Shown: positions 11,803-23,600, numbered from the stretch's first letter. The stretch: 64,000 nt of DNA from Adiantum capillus-veneris (GCA_014529385.2 CM043964.1:6107997-6171996); one strand, 5' to 3'. Numbers and translations are program-made. Notes: generated by a model not told the origin, from the letters alone.

Positions 11803-11844
<42 letters not shown>
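11803..11844. repeat. (TC)n tract at the 3' end of the LINE-A copy
   Basis: About 20 TC units with one interruption follow the LINE 3' UTR directly; there is no poly-A tail. The full LINE-A copy ends the same way. Confidence 0.9.
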
Positions 11845-11847
<3 letters not shown>

Positions 11848-12730
11848 ATATACCTGTGTTTAACAAACACGTTGGCCACCATGATGACAACCATGACAGC
11901 CTCCTCTTTGTGGGCTTGGTATGGACGAAAGACTTGATTACCAAACTTCTTCTTTCTTAGTGCTTGGTTCATAATAGGACCTTGTTTATCAACATTCATT
12001 CTAACTAACATGTCTGACCATTTTTGCTATCATTACACATTGCACTGTCATGTCAGAAGTATGTCGAGCAGACCAAAAATGAGTTTGAGATCAATCTTTT
12101 TAGGGTACTTCCAAAGGACTACTTAGCAAGGTACCATACTAATCAAACAGGGCATTCCTTACCATATGGATTGATCCATGGGTCACATTCCAATTTGGTT
12201 TCTTCCTATTCCATCACACTTATTACAATGAGAAGTGATTGCTAAAAGGAGAAATTAATTATCAGCAACTTTGATGGGGTGTCTTTTGACATCTTCTTCG
12301 CTGTTTGCTGACGGCATTACAAATTGATTTGTTGGTCGAGTGTTTGGTGGAGGAAGGCAGAATGGGCAAGTTGATTCATATAGGTCATGCTTGCAATGGT
12401 GGGAAATGCAGATGCGGCAACATTGTGTCAGTCTCCATACTGCTTGAAAGTGTTATGGTTCCGACATGCCACTATGTACTATTGTAGGACTCTTGATAGA
12501 TTTCCTTGAGATATTGCACTGTTGAAGTGAAGAGCAACCGGTCTGTTTGGATATCAGCGGTGACAATATTGTTATCTGTTTTATAAGACAGCATCGTCTC
12601 CTATAATTTTCTTTTCATATTCGGCATCAGGTCCATTTTCTTTGTGCTGATCATTCTCTAGCTTGTTGACTGGTGCTTTGAAGCTTTGGTATGCTCCTGC
12701 ACTTATGCTTGAACTTCTTATGCAGCTTTG
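11845..12730. other. Unassigned sequence between LINE-A copy and the inverted repeat
   Basis: Short open frames occur (12024-12245, 12305-12487), but none shows a family motif I recognise. It could be more of the locus interrupted by the LINE and the copia-derived inverted repeat. Confidence 0.4.
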
Positions 12731-12732
12731 CT

Positions 12733-12886
12733 AACTCTTCTTCACACTTTTCTTGATTCTTTTGATATCACTTTTATGCATTCTAAGATATTCCCTTGTG
12801 TGCTCTTGGCATGCTGCGTGCACCTTAAGTGCATTCTTTGTAATGACCTGGAGCTTGGTTGTCTGCTCCAATAACTCAGTCACCAT
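12733..12886 (-). pseudogene. Coiled-coil-like coding fragment
   Basis: The minus strand from an ATG at 12886 encodes about 50 residues rich in Lys, Glu and Leu (LLEQTTKLQVITKNALK, then REYLRMHKSDIKRIKK), with a helical, coiled-coil-like composition. It lies next to the inverted repeat, whose arms contain another coiled-coil-like fragment, so both may come from one disrupted gene. No family was recognised. Confidence 0.35.
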
Positions 12887-13129
12887 GGATTCTAGCCTAC
12901 AATTTTGGTTCTAGCAATTTAAAACCCTTCAGTACCCCTTCAGGTGTACTAAAGGAGGGAGATAATGTAGGGAAGGTGCCACTAAACTGGGAAAGATTTT
13001 AGGATAGGTGATATGATGTAGGGTGTAGCTCGTAGTGTGTGCGCATATGTGCTCCTACTTATAGTTCTAATATTTCCCCTTAAGTATGAGAACGCGAGAA
13101 GTACGGCAAAAAATATCTCCCTGAAGCTA

Positions 13130-13660
13130 AAGACAAGAAACTGAGCTCAAGACATAAACTGAGCATCTAGCACGATACACATAATATTCCTTGTTCAATA
13201 GGCTTAGTGAGACAATCAGCCCAATTATCAGATATAGGAGTGTAGATTAATGAAATAAAACCATGCTCTACTAATTCCTTCAAGGCATGATAGGTGATAG
13301 AGATGTGTGGAATCTCTGGTGCGAGCGGAGGAACGAAAGTGAACATAATTGTTGATTGGTTGTCGCAGTAGAGGGAGATGTACGAGATATCGCCACATAC
13401 TCTGCCTCTGTAGAAGAGGGTGCAAGAGTGAGTTGGCGTGAGCTCTCCTCCAGTGCCAGTGAAGACATTGCTGGAGGTGGAATGATGCAGAGGGTCTTGA
13501 GCAATTCAAATCCACATCAACATAGCCTGCAAAGATGAGAGGTCCATCTTGCTGATGAAATTTAGGGAGTGATGCATAGTATGCTTGAGGTAGCACGAAT
13601 TGGAGCATTGGAGAGCAGCCACAATCATGCAAAATTGACTTGATCACAATCTAAAGATGA
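13130..13660 (-). pseudogene. Copia RNase H remnant (left arm)
   Basis: The minus strand encodes DGPLIFAGYVDVD, the start of the copia RNase H domain (xGYxDADWAG), then, in other frames, the TEAEYVA-like active-site block (SSTEAEYVAISRTSPS, near 13400) and ITYHALKELVEHGFIS-like sequence near 13260. Frame changes make it non-coding. It is the mirror image of the remnant at 14640-15101. Confidence 0.8.
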
Positions 13661-13689
13661 TGTAGTGGTAGTAGCAAGCAGAAACCATC

Positions 13690-14010
13690 CATCAAGCTGA
13701 GGAAAGGGCTAAGTTGCAAGAAGAGCTGAATGCAGTGCAACTTAAACCATGGCAGGCACCAAGGTCGGCTCCTTAGAGGCAGAATGCATCATCCTTAAAG
13801 CTAAGTTGTCCGCATTGAGTGCTGCAAACTGTGCATCCTATTCAAGTGCAAGAAATTTGATAAAGTCTATGAAGCAGCTTGCTAAAGCTTACGACCTGCC
13901 GCCAACATGTAAGCTGATGAAGGGCCTAAACATGAGGAGGCTCATGAGTCCCACGATGAAAATGCTATCAACACTGCAAATGCTCCCCTTTTTATTCCTC
14001 TAGCTCAGTT
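13690..14010 (+). pseudogene. Coiled-coil-like fragment (left arm)
   Basis: Frames around 13690-14003 encode AKLQEELNAVQ, then SLEAECIILKAKLSALSA and SMKQLAKAYDLPPTCKLMKG. Heptad-like spacing of Leu suggests a coiled coil. The same sequence is on the minus strand of the right arm (14260-14569). The function and family are not recognised; a captured or interrupted host gene fragment is a fair guess. Confidence 0.45.
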
Positions 14011-14259
14011 GGCATAGAGCTAGAAAAACAATTAGTCGGCATGCAATATTGAGGACACACCTAAAGGGGTACTACTAGCTTGTGAATAGCCCAACATTGT
14101 AGATCATTCCTTTACTTCAAGAAAGAAAGAAGTAAATTGATGCCAAGGTAGATTCGGTCCAGAACATTCTTGTGCGGATGTGGGTTTCTCGTGCAGTACC
14201 CCTTCAGGTGTGTCGTCAATATTGTCAGGCGACTAATTGTTTTTTCGTCTCTATTGGCT

Positions 14260-14600
14260 CTATGGAAACTGAGCTAGAGGAATAGAAATGGGAGCATTTG
14301 CAGTGTTGATAGCATTTTCATCGTGGGACTTATCAGCCTCCTCACCCTTCATCAGCTTACATGTTGACGGCAGGTCGTAAGCTTTATCAAGCTGCTTCAC
14401 AGACTTTATCAACCTTTCTTGTACTTGAATAGGATGCACAGTTTGTAGCACTCAATGCAGCTAGCTTAGCTTTAAGGATGATGCATTCTGCCTCTAAGGA
14501 GATGACCTTGATGGCTGTCATGGTTTGTTGCACTGCATTCAACTCTTCTTGCAACTTAGCCCTTTCCACAGCTTGACGAATGCGTTCTTCTTGCTACTAC
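14260..14600 (-). pseudogene. Coiled-coil-like fragment (right arm)
   Basis: Minus-strand frames at 14387-14569 and 14260-14451 encode RAKLQEELNAVQQTM, SLEAECIILKAKLAALSA and LDKAYDLPSTCKLMKGEEAD, the mirror copy of the fragment at 13690-14010. A frame change separates the two pieces. Confidence 0.45.
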
Positions 14601-14639
14601 TACTGCATCATCTTTAGATTATGATCGAATCAGTTCTGC

Positions 14640-15101
14640 ATGATTGTGGCTGCTGTTCAATGCTCCAATTTGTGCTACCTCAAGCATACTATGCATCACT
14701 CCCTAACTTTTCATCGGCAAGATGGACCTCTCATCTTTGCAGGCTATGTTGATGTGGATTGGATTGCTCAAGACCCTCTTCAACATTCCACCTCCAACTA
14801 TGTCTTCACTGGCATTGGAGGAGAGCTCATGCCAACTCACTCTTGCACCCTCTTCTATAGAGGCGGAGTATGTGGCGGTATCTTGTACATCTCTCTCTAC
14901 TGTAACAACCAATCAACAATTGTGTTCGCTTTCGTCCCTCCACTCGCATCAAAGATTCCATACATCTCTATCACCTATCATGCCTTGAAGGAATTAGTGG
15001 AGCATGGCTTTATTTCGTTAATCTACACTCCTATATCTGATAATCGGGCTGATTGTCTCACTAAGCCTACTGATCAAGCAAAATTATGTGCATCGTGCTA
15101 A
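14640..15101 (+). pseudogene. Copia RNase H remnant (right arm)
   Basis: DGPLIFAGYVDVDW near 14720 begins the domain. In a second frame, SSIEAEYVAVSCTS near 14850 corresponds to the catalytic SSTEAEY block. CNNQSTIVFA near 14905, ISITYHALKELVEHGFISL and SDNRADCLTKP near 14970-15070 form the C-terminal part of copia RNase H. Frame changes occur inside the domain. A polypurine-like stretch CTTAAGGGGGA at 15169 precedes probable LTR sequence that continues, with a possible TATA box near 15332, to about 15480. Confidence 0.8.
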
Positions 15102-15479
15102 ATGCTCTGTTTCTTGTCTTTAGCTTCAAAGGAATATTTTTGTCCTTACTTCTCATGTTCTCATACTTAAGGGGGAATATAAGAACTATAAGTAGGAGCA
15201 CATATGTGCACACACTACGAGCTACACCCTACATCATCTCACCTACCCTAGAATCTTTCCCAGTTCAGATGCACCTTCCCTACATTATCTCCCTCCTATA
15301 GTTTCTACCCACAATCAACTCCTAGTCCTATATATAAAGTGGTATGGTATAAGTCTTTTTATGTTGTGCAATCAAGCTTCTTTACATTCAGCTAAGTCTT
15401 GTGTCTTGTTCATTGTGCACATTAGTCTCTATTTATATTTTGTCTAATCTCAAATTAGAGTGCAGTATTCATTTTTTTT

Positions 15480-15672
15480 CAACAACACAAACATCCAATA
15501 CTCTCCCTACAAATAACCACAAGGGTTTGGACCATGAGTAAAAACAACACACAATCATTCAATACTCCCCCCGCAAATAACCACAAGGGTCCGATCTATG
15601 AGTAAAAGCAACACTCAATCATTCAATAATCCCCCCACAAATAACCACAAGGGTCCAGCCATGAGTTATGAG
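15480..15672. repeat. Tandem repeat, about 64 bp x 3
   Basis: The string AAATAACCACAAGGGT recurs at 15511, 15575 and 15639, giving a 64-bp period with about three imperfect copies, each containing a run of C before it and a CATGAGTA-like string after it. No coding function is apparent. Confidence 0.85.
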
Positions 15673-15679
15673 CAAACAT

Positions 15680-17028
15680 TTTCAAACATCAATTTTCTTT
15701 AGTACTCCTGGGAGTAAATTATCAATCATTGAAACCAAGGTTAAAAATAGAGTCAGAAAATTCAAATCGGCACCAAGATAGGTTCAAAAAAGATACTGTC
15801 CATTCCAAATGAATTCCAAAATTTATCAAATAAAATTCAAAAAATTCTAAATCAAAATAAAAAATTATTTTTGACATTAGTCGAGCTTGAATAGACGTCT
15901 GATTTTTCATCCTGCACCAAAAATTAGAATTAGGTTTCTTCCAGAAGTTTGTAGCCAACCGTAGCATGATCCATAAGCTCTTGAATGGTTGAAACTGGCT
16001 TGGACAGACTGTGTTTTTGTGGCGGTGATAGTAGCCCCAAGATATAGCAATCACATTGGGCCTCGCAGCTTATCAATTCAAGAAGAAACACCTCTTGAGA
16101 GATGTTCAAAATTTCAAGATTTCAAGTTGTAATTTGCTAGGGTTTCCATGGCAAACATTTCAAGATACCCAACTCTGCCAAAAGCTTAATTTTTTAGAAT
16201 TATCAGAATCAAAATCCGCTTGCGTCGATGTGTGGGGTTCATTGAGACAAACTCCTCCTTCATCTTCTCCTTCTCTTGCAAGTGGTATTGGGCTCTTTAT
16301 GGCTTATGTCCCTCAAGACAGAGGGATGAAGACGGGAGCGTACATTGGGGAGTTTAGCAGGACATGATGTTGAAGGTGAAGATGCAAAGGAGCGGTAGAT
16401 TGAAGCAAATGATTATTTTGATTTTGATGTTTCTGATCAAGGGATGGGTTCTCATAGTGTTTGTTAAACATTGCCCATCCAGTGTGCTAGGTGTTAGTGC
16501 CTGACATGTCAGTATTTACCTTTTACTTACTTTTTGGGTGTAACGAAGGTTGAAGCTTTGAACCTTAAGGGCATATTTACATAAGTGCCTAAGTAGTTGC
16601 ATTTACCCGAATAGTCTTATTGCCAGAGGGATAGGTGTTCATGAGATTGTTGTGCACTTTTTAGTTATTCAGCAATTGTATTGCCTTTGTGTATGTGTAT
16701 CTTGATGTTGATGATGAATACATAGCGAGCAATACTCTTTCTTTCTCGGTCATGGTGTTTTGTCTACTTCTACTCTACAAATGGGAGTGGCTAATAAGTC
16801 CGAGGATCTTCTAAGTAATTCCCCATGGCATATATGGTGTCAAACTGTTGCAAAAACTGTAAGTTTCCTTGGATTTTCCTCCCCCAAAGCACGAGGAAAA
16901 TTTCTTGTGAAATCTGAAAGCGTCATCTTCCTCTGTCTGCTCTTTGGTAAGACGGAAGGGCACCACATGCCAATGGTAAAGAACATATTGAACCACTTTA
17001 AGCACTTACAAATAAATTGAAAGAGATG
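15680..17028. other. Unassigned sequence before the copia element
   Basis: No gene was recognised. About 15695-15850 resembles, in opposite orientation, about 23790-23965 (shared AATCGGCACCAAGA followed by related AT-rich sequence), which suggests both are non-coding parts of one copia family. The short frames at 16056-16367 and 16760-17020 show no motif. Confidence 0.4.
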
Positions 17029-17033
17029 TAAGA

Positions 17034-17350
<317 letters not shown>

Positions 17351-17353
17351 AAG

Positions 17354-17365
17354 CGGTATCAGAGC
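17354..17365 (+). promoter_or_regulatory. Primer-binding site (initiator-Met tRNA type)
   Basis: GGTATCAGAGCA starts a few bases after the LTR end and matches the complement of the 3' end of plant initiator methionine tRNA (TGGTATCAGAGC), the usual primer for copia reverse transcription. Confidence 0.85.
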
Positions 17366-18231
17366 ACAGTTCGTGCACGTGCCGGGGAGCAGTAAAAGAC
17401 ACTTTCTCTCTCTTCAATTTTCAACCCTCTCCCTCTACGATTTTCAATCATATGCGTTTTCTCTCTCCTCTCACTATAGCCCATAGCTTCTTAAGGAAGC
17501 TTTGAGAGTCTCAAAGCTTCGTGAAACAACAGGGATTAACAGGCGAAATAAATCACATCAAAAAGGGGGATTTTATAGGTGGCTGAAATTCCAATAATTT
17601 CACAGCATTTTGATGCTTTACACATGGAAATTGCACTCACAGGTTGAGAAAAATTGGGGCTTTTGCTGAATTTGCAGAAATTTGCAAAAATTTCAAAAAT
17701 TAGACTATCAAAATTTGGGGCTTTTGCTGAAATTTCATTACTTTGCAGACATTCGTACATGTATTGCAATTTGTGGACAGTTTCAGTAAAGACTTTGAGC
17801 TTTATTCTTGAGTTTCTCAAGGAATTAGATGAAAACGTAGGTTTATACGCATCGAAAAGTTTATCTGGTGCACAGTTATGTATGTGGGATGCTCGCCATT
17901 GAGTTGATGTGTTACTGAAAATACATTTTGTAGTAGCTTTTAATCCATTACAGATTTGAGGTTGATGCATATGTCTTTTGATTATATTGCTGAAGTGGGA
18001 GTATTTATGCAAAAATTATATTTCCTATTTGTGTGCTAAAACTTCAGCTTTTACTACTCAAATTCATCCTTCTTTACTGCTACACACTTGTGGTAAAGTG
18101 CCAGTAACAAAGTATTACCATCCCTTGCTCTTCTACACTGATTATTGAGCACGTAATAGGCTAAAATCTCAGTTTTCAGCATGTTGTCATAAAAATACAG
18201 CAGTTAATTGTTTTAGTCTTTTTGCACTAAA

Positions 18232-19245
18232 ATGGCCTCTAATACGTCCACAAGCAGTGATTCAAAGTATCTCCTTGAAATAAAAAGGTTTGATAGCTTT
18301 GTATTTGACTTGTGGAAAGATAGAATGCAGGGAATCCTACTCCTGAAAGATTGCGATGATGCACTTTTGGTCCTCGTTTTGTCTTCCACCATTTGATGGG
18401 AAGTGAAACATGTAGCTTTGTCAGATGAAGATTGGGCTAGACTTAACAAGAAAACAATTTCTGACATAAAGATGGCAGTGTCTGATGATCTGTTCACGGA
18501 CATTAAGCATCTTGAGACTGCTTATGCTATCTGGAAGAAATTGACAGACACGTATGAGAACACAACTCCTGTGAATCAAGTGCATCTTATGCGACAGCTT
18601 GTAAACATGGAGTTGGATGAGTCCAAGCCTGTATTTGAACACTTGAGTGCTTTCACAGGTGTCTTGAGTCAATTGCAAGACTCTGGTTTACAGCCTTTTG
18701 GTGATAAGCTTAAGGCTATCTTCTTGTTGATGACTTTGCCTGACATCTGGGAAGCTTTGGTTGTCTCTTTGAGCAACAGTGCTTCCTTGACATTTGATGG
18801 TGTACTAGGTTCTAATCTCAATCAGGAGTTAGAAGAAAGACCAGTGGTGGTGAAAGTAGCGGGTTGGCGTATAATGCAAGAGACAGGTCTGAAAAGAAGA
18901 ATAATGCAAACAATAGAGGCAAGAACAGGAGTAAGAGCAGGGGTAAGTCCTAGGATGTTACATGTTGTCAATGTGGACGCAAAGGGCATAAAAAGCTCGA
19001 CTATAGGTACTACAAGAAAGAATTTGAAAGAAAGAAATAGCAGGGCAAGAAGAATAAGGATTCTAATGATGCTTAAAGTGATGATCATGGCTCTTCTTCC
19101 AAGGAAGTTGCAAAGGAAGATGTTGATTCGAGTGTTGTCATTGAAGAAATTGTTGATACGGATGATGCACTTGTCGTTGACTAATGTCTTCATGATGATA
19201 GTGTGGCAATGGCTAGTGATATGTATATCACAAAACCAAAGGTAA
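18232..19245 (+). pseudogene. Copia gag remnant
   Basis: An ATG at 18232 opens MASNTSTSSDSKYLLEIKRF and continues to W.DRMQGIL, typical of copia gag. An in-frame TGA near 18394 interrupts it; the frame resumes as LSDEDWARLNKKTISDI, then AYAIWKKLTDTYE and LPDIWEALVVSLSN (UBN2-type gag). Near 18960 another frame carries CCQCGRKGHKKLDY, the CX2CX4H zinc knuckle with its last Cys changed to Tyr, so a frameshift separates it from the main gag frame. Confidence 0.88.
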
Positions 19246-19261
19246 TTGATGCATTACTTTC

Positions 19262-20044
19262 AGCCCAAGATGGCTTGTCACAATCATGGATAGTAGAAGT
19301 GGTGCCTCGTTTCATGTTACTCCATCTTTGGAGTCTTTTGCTTCATACACTATAGGTAGTTTGGGTAAACTTTACTTGGACAATAATTGTCACTATACAC
19401 TTGGAGCTTGAAAATGGTCAAGAGCTGATTTTGCATGATGTTAGGTATGTAACTGGCATCAAGAAAAGTCAAATTTCGATTGGACAGCTAGATGTGAAGG
19501 GTTATCACACTATGTTTGGTGGTGGTTCTTGGAAAGTGCTTAAAGGCTCTCTGTTGATTGTAAAGGTAAGCAAGAAGGGAACTCTTTATTATTTACATTG
19601 CAAGACATTACTTGGAAGGTTTTTGGATGTGGCTGAAGTTCATTCTCACAAGGAGATTTGGCACAAAAGTCTTGGCCATATGAGTGAAAAAGGGCTTGAT
19701 GTTCTCTCCTCTTTGGGAAAATTTGATGTAAAAGTCCCTGGCCTTGATTTTTGTAATGATTGTATCTATGAAAAGTAAGCGAAGTTCTCTTATTCCTCTG
19801 GTGTCGCTCGCGAATTGCGTGTTCTTGATTTAGTACATCTGATGTTTGCACTATGCCTGTGAAATCACATGGAGATGCACAGTACTTTGTGTCTTTCATT
19901 GACGATCACAGTAAAAAGACATGGGTGTATGTACTAAAAAGTAAAAGTGATGTACTTGACTCATTCAAAAAGTTTCATGTATTTGTGACCACACAAAAGT
20001 GCTTAAAAGCTATTAGGACGGACAAGAAGATAATACGCAGCTGA
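19262..20044 (+). pseudogene. Copia protease, GAG-pre-integrase and integrase remnant
   Basis: Near 19285 the sequence reads SWIVE then, after a one-base frame change, SGASFHVTPSLESFASY, the copia protease site with the catalytic D-S-G damaged. 19401-19778 encodes GAG-pre-integrase (IWHKSLGHMSEKGLDVLSS, CNDCIYEK). 19853-20044 begins the integrase core (AQYFVSFIDDHSKKTWVYVL). Most of the integrase after that is missing before reverse transcriptase sequence begins, so the copy cannot integrate by itself. Confidence 0.88.
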
Positions 20045-20359
20045 GATGTAGTTTTCAATGAGGTTAAATTGCTGAAAAATGCTACACATGTAGACATGAC
20101 AAAAAGAAGGTCAAATTTTAGCAAAATTAGCCAGCCATAAAGCCACCTTTGACTGAAAATTTGACTCATTTTGATGCTGAAAATGAGCAGCAATCTATTG
20201 TGCAATTGCCGAAGACAATGGACAACAAATAGATGCACAAAATGGGATTATACTACATGAACAACATGCTGAAAATGAATTATAGCAGCGAGGTAATGCT
20301 GAAATGGCTGTCGCCAATTGATGGTGTGCACATTCCAAACGATGTAGACCCATTACCAG

Positions 20360-21290
20360 TTGATGCAGATCACTGGATGAGAAGGTCTACACATGTTAGA
20401 AAGGGCAACCATAGAGGTTTCAACCATGTATGGATTGCATTTTGTTGATAGATGAAGGCGAGCCTCTTACATACAAAGAGGCCCAGTCTTGTGAAGACAA
20501 AAGTAAGTGGGAGCTTTCTATGAAATCTGAGATGCAGTCACTGTATGCAAACAATACATGGGAGCTTGTGCCTTTGCCCAAAGGTAGGAAGGCTATTCCT
20601 AACAAGTGGGTTTATAAGGTCAAATGTGTTGATGATAAACCCAAGTACAAAGCACGTTTGATTGCTAAGGGTTATGCACATAAGGAAGGCATAGACTTAC
20701 AAGAGATCTTTTCACTTGTGGTGAAGATGACTACGCTCCAGGTTTTGTTTGTTTTATGTGATCTCTTAGATTTGGAGTTTAGATCAAATGGATGTAATTA
20801 CTGCTTTTTTACATGGTGAATTGGATGAGGAGCTCCACATGCTGCAGCGTGAGGGCTTTGTCATTCTAGGGAAAGAGCATTTGGTATGCAAACTGAAATG
20901 CAGCTTGTATGGGCTGAAATAAGCCCCTAGGCAATGGTACAAACACTTTGATACTTTTATGCTCAACCATGGGTTCAAATGCAGTCATGCAAATTACTGT
21001 CTTTACACTAAAAAGGCTCCTGATGGTAGTCTTATTGTGCTAGTCCTATATGTGGATATGTTGATTGCAGGAAAGCATAAGGAAAATTTGAATGCTTTGA
21101 AAAAGGAGTTAAATTCAGTTTTCTCTATAAAAGATTCGGGTGCAACTGAACATATTTTGGGTATGCGCATTGCAAGGGATAAAAAGAAGCGTCTTTTATT
21201 CCTTTCTCAAGACAAGTACATCAATAAGGTGCTTGAGAGATTTAATATGGCTGATGCTAAGCCTCTTGTTACCTCCACACATAAAGCTTA
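20360..21290 (+). pseudogene. Copia reverse transcriptase remnant
   Basis: EPLTYKEAQSCEDKSKWELS, NNTWELVPLPKGRKAI and NKWVYKVK with YKARLIAKGYAHKEGID (20455-20700) are the classical copia reverse transcriptase start. After a frame change near 20760 the palm follows. LVLYVDMLIAGK near 21040 is the active-site strand, but the expected YVDD is YVDM, so one catalytic Asp is lost. LNSVFSIKDSGATEHILGM continues to 21170. Confidence 0.9.
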
Positions 21291-21976
21291 GCAAGCATGA
21301 TTGCCCAAAAGATGTCCATGCTCCTTATGCATCAACTTGTGGGTCTTTGATGTATGCCATGGTTGCTACACGATCGGATATTGCTTATGCAGTGGGAGTT
21401 GTTAGCAAGTTTATGTATAACTCTGGCAAACCACATTGGGAGGCAGTGAAAAGCATTTCTAGATACTTGAAAGGTACACAGGACATGTGCATATGTTATG
21501 GAAAAGGTACATTATCTGTGCGGGAATTTTGTGATTTGTACATGGTAGGTGATCTTGACACTCAAAAATCTACGAGTGGTTATGTCTTTACATTGGCTGG
21601 TGGAGCTATTTCTTGGTGTTCAAGATTGCAAAAGATTGTTGCATTGAGCACTATAGAGGCTGAATATATTTCAGTCACAGAGGCTTCAAAAGAAGCCATT
21701 TGTCTTGGCCGTCTTGTGAGGATGTTTGGTCTTCCGGCTCATGCTCCCGTGCTTGGTTGTGATAGTCAGAGTGTTGTATGCCTTGCCAAGAATGCCATGT
21801 TCTATGCTCGTAACAAACACATTGATGTGCGGTACCATTTTATATGCCAGGTACTGGATGATGGCCTTGTCACTTTGACAAAGGTCAAAACACAAGATAA
21901 TCCTGAAGATGTTCTCACTAAGTGTCTTGCTAAGACACAACATCATCATTGCTTACACTTAGTGGGAGTTACTTAA
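21290..21976 (+). pseudogene. Copia RNase H domain
   Basis: A single frame from about 21295 encodes YASTCGSLMYAMVATRSDIA, YLKGTQDMCICYG, STSGYVFTLAGGAISWCS, VALSTIEAEYISVTEASKEA and ARNKHIDVRYHFI, the full copia RNase H. The fold is largely intact, but the first catalytic Asp region reads CDLYMVGDLD instead of the usual DADWAGD, suggesting damage. The stop lies about 30 bp before the 3' LTR, the usual arrangement in copia elements. Confidence 0.9.
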
Positions 21977-22007
21977 AGGTACCACATCGGGCCTTTAAGT
22001 GGGAGGT

Positions 22008-22159
22008 TGTTGGGTCTAAAGGCCCTCTGGCCACCCTTGTATATATTTTATTATTCTTTGGGTGTGAACCACCCCTAGGGTCAGCTAAAGTGACCCTCAT
22101 ATTTGTATCCATATAACATCAAAAAATAATGTGTGTGATAATTGGAACACACTACTCTA

Positions 22160-22227
<68 letters not shown>

Positions 22228-22280
22228 CATCTACAGAAAACACCAGTGCTACCCATTTTCCTACTGCTAGCGCTCCTTCA
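22008..22280 (+). repeat. Copia 3' LTR with internal (TC)n
   Basis: 273 bp, beginning TGTTGGGTCT directly after the purine-rich tract and ending CGCTCCTTCA. The TC run is at 22166-22224. Confidence 0.93.
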
Positions 22281-22700
22281 CAAGACACATGAGACGGGGA
22301 GTGGCGGAGTTCCACCCAGGAGAGCACTGGCCCCAAATCCTGGTACCCCTTTCGGTATTTCTTTATATTGCTTCAAAACAGTACAACGGCAGTACTCCAT
22401 CCTCTACCCATCCATGCAGTAGCATGCCAAAGAATGAGTTTATGGCACATACTTAAAGGCCATGGGCCTATTCAAAAGTAGTTCATGAAAAGCGTCAAGT
22501 TTTAAAAGCATCCAGTTCCCAAAGCTTGCACAAAAGGGTTGTCTGTACAATGTGTCTCATCATCAACATGAATCGTGGGCGTCCATACAACTGACACATC
22601 ATCAAGTTTTTACATAAGAATTTTGTGTGTGTGTGTGTGTGTGTTTTATCTTGATTTTAATGCCCTTAGGCCGTATCAAACAAGGTCCCATAAGTTGGTG
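22281..22700. other. Intergenic stretch with (TG)n at 22624-22644
   Basis: No gene or element motif was seen apart from the TG microsatellite. Confidence 0.6.
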
Positions 22701-22759
22701 GTAACTTTATTTTAAAATTGGGCCATTCGGAAAGACTTTTCAAGTTAGTAAGAATAATC

Positions 22760-23600
22760 ATTGATAAATGTAAGAAATACTTATGATCTGTGAGAGATTG
22801 GACAGAAAGAGGACCAAAAAGATCTGAGTGAACAAGAGCTAGGGGATGTGAAGTGCGAGTGGAAGAGTTAAGAAAGGGTTTCTGAGTAGCTTTATCAAGT
22901 AGGCAACCTTCACATAGGGTATTGAGTGTCAGCTATTTACAAAGACCGAGAGCTAATTGGTGATTTGTCATTTGATGGAGAGTATGCTGAGAAATAGGGC
23001 AAGCCCTGTAGTGCCAGTTGAGAGTTTCTTCTTGCACAGAGTAGCAAAAACATAGGAAGAGTTTCCAAGGGGGTAGAGTTGTTCTTGCCGAGGCCAAGTG
23101 AGTGTGAAAATCTGTCCACTAGGATCACGAACTTGAATTTGGTAGAAAGATTAGAGAATTCCATCTTCAAGCCTTGATAGGTGACCTAGATAAGATTTTT
23201 GCAGAGACCAGACACATAGTAGCCTTGAGACACAATGATTTCGTGATTCCAGACAGAGCAATCTTGACATTACCATAAGCTTGAGCAGGTTGGGTGCTCT
23301 CATCACCCAAGCTAACTTCCAAGGGCGTGGAAAGAGTTAAGATTCTTGAGCCATTCTAGGTGATAAGTCATATGATGGGTGGCATCACTATCGAGAAACC
23401 ATGTATCAGTAGAATCAGAGGGGACACCAATTAAAGTATCACATAGTTGCACTAACGGATGGGCCGGCATGAGAAGAGGTTAGTTGGCGCCATCATAATG
23501 TGTAGCTCCGTATAGTGAGCTTGGGCTCGAGGGTAGGGGCTGAAGTTGCCCGCATTGAACCTTTGATGAACAAGGTCGTCTATAGTAGACAAGGGCACTA
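22760..23600 (-). mobile_element. Copia remnant: protease and GAG-pre-integrase/integrase start
   Basis: The minus strand near 23410-23360 reads TDTWFLDSDATHHMTYH, the copia protease site (WxxDSGAxxHMT, with G changed to D). Near 23010-22800 it reads WHYRACPISQHTLHQM, then LNTLCEGCLLDKATQKPF and HPLALVHSDLFGPLSV, the GAG-pre-integrase domain running into the first integrase Asp. Stops and frame changes are present. Sequence to about 23965 resembles 15695-15850 in inverse orientation and may be leader sequence of the same family. Confidence 0.82.

Larger units (their letters stand above)
12940..15300. repeat. Large inverted repeat (arms about 1.1 kb, spacer about 115 bp)
   Basis: The left arm runs about 12940-14078 and the right arm about 14193-15300, in opposite orientation. 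Paired landmarks are AAGTATGAGAACGCGAGAAG (13082) against the complement near 15160, the RNase H block GATGGACCTCTCATC (14720) against its complement near 13540, and ACAATTAGTCGGC (14030) against GGCGACTAATTGT (14231). Each arm holds a copia RNase H segment reading outward and a coiled-coil-like fragment reading inward. A transcript across it could form a long hairpin. The arms have diverged by point changes and small indels, so the repeat is not new. Confidence 0.85.

Noticed and set aside
9868-12500. SIN3 C-terminal domain downstream of the stop
   Set aside because: No frame in 9868-10550 or 11850-12500 gave residues I could match to the SIN3 C-terminal domain.
13228-13647. Functional copia protein on the minus strand
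   Set aside because: The frame passes out of RNase H homology after the first block; the rest of the domain is in other frames.
15480-15672. CRISPR-like regular repeats
   Set aside because: Simple 64-bp tandem duplication, three imperfect copies, no spacers.
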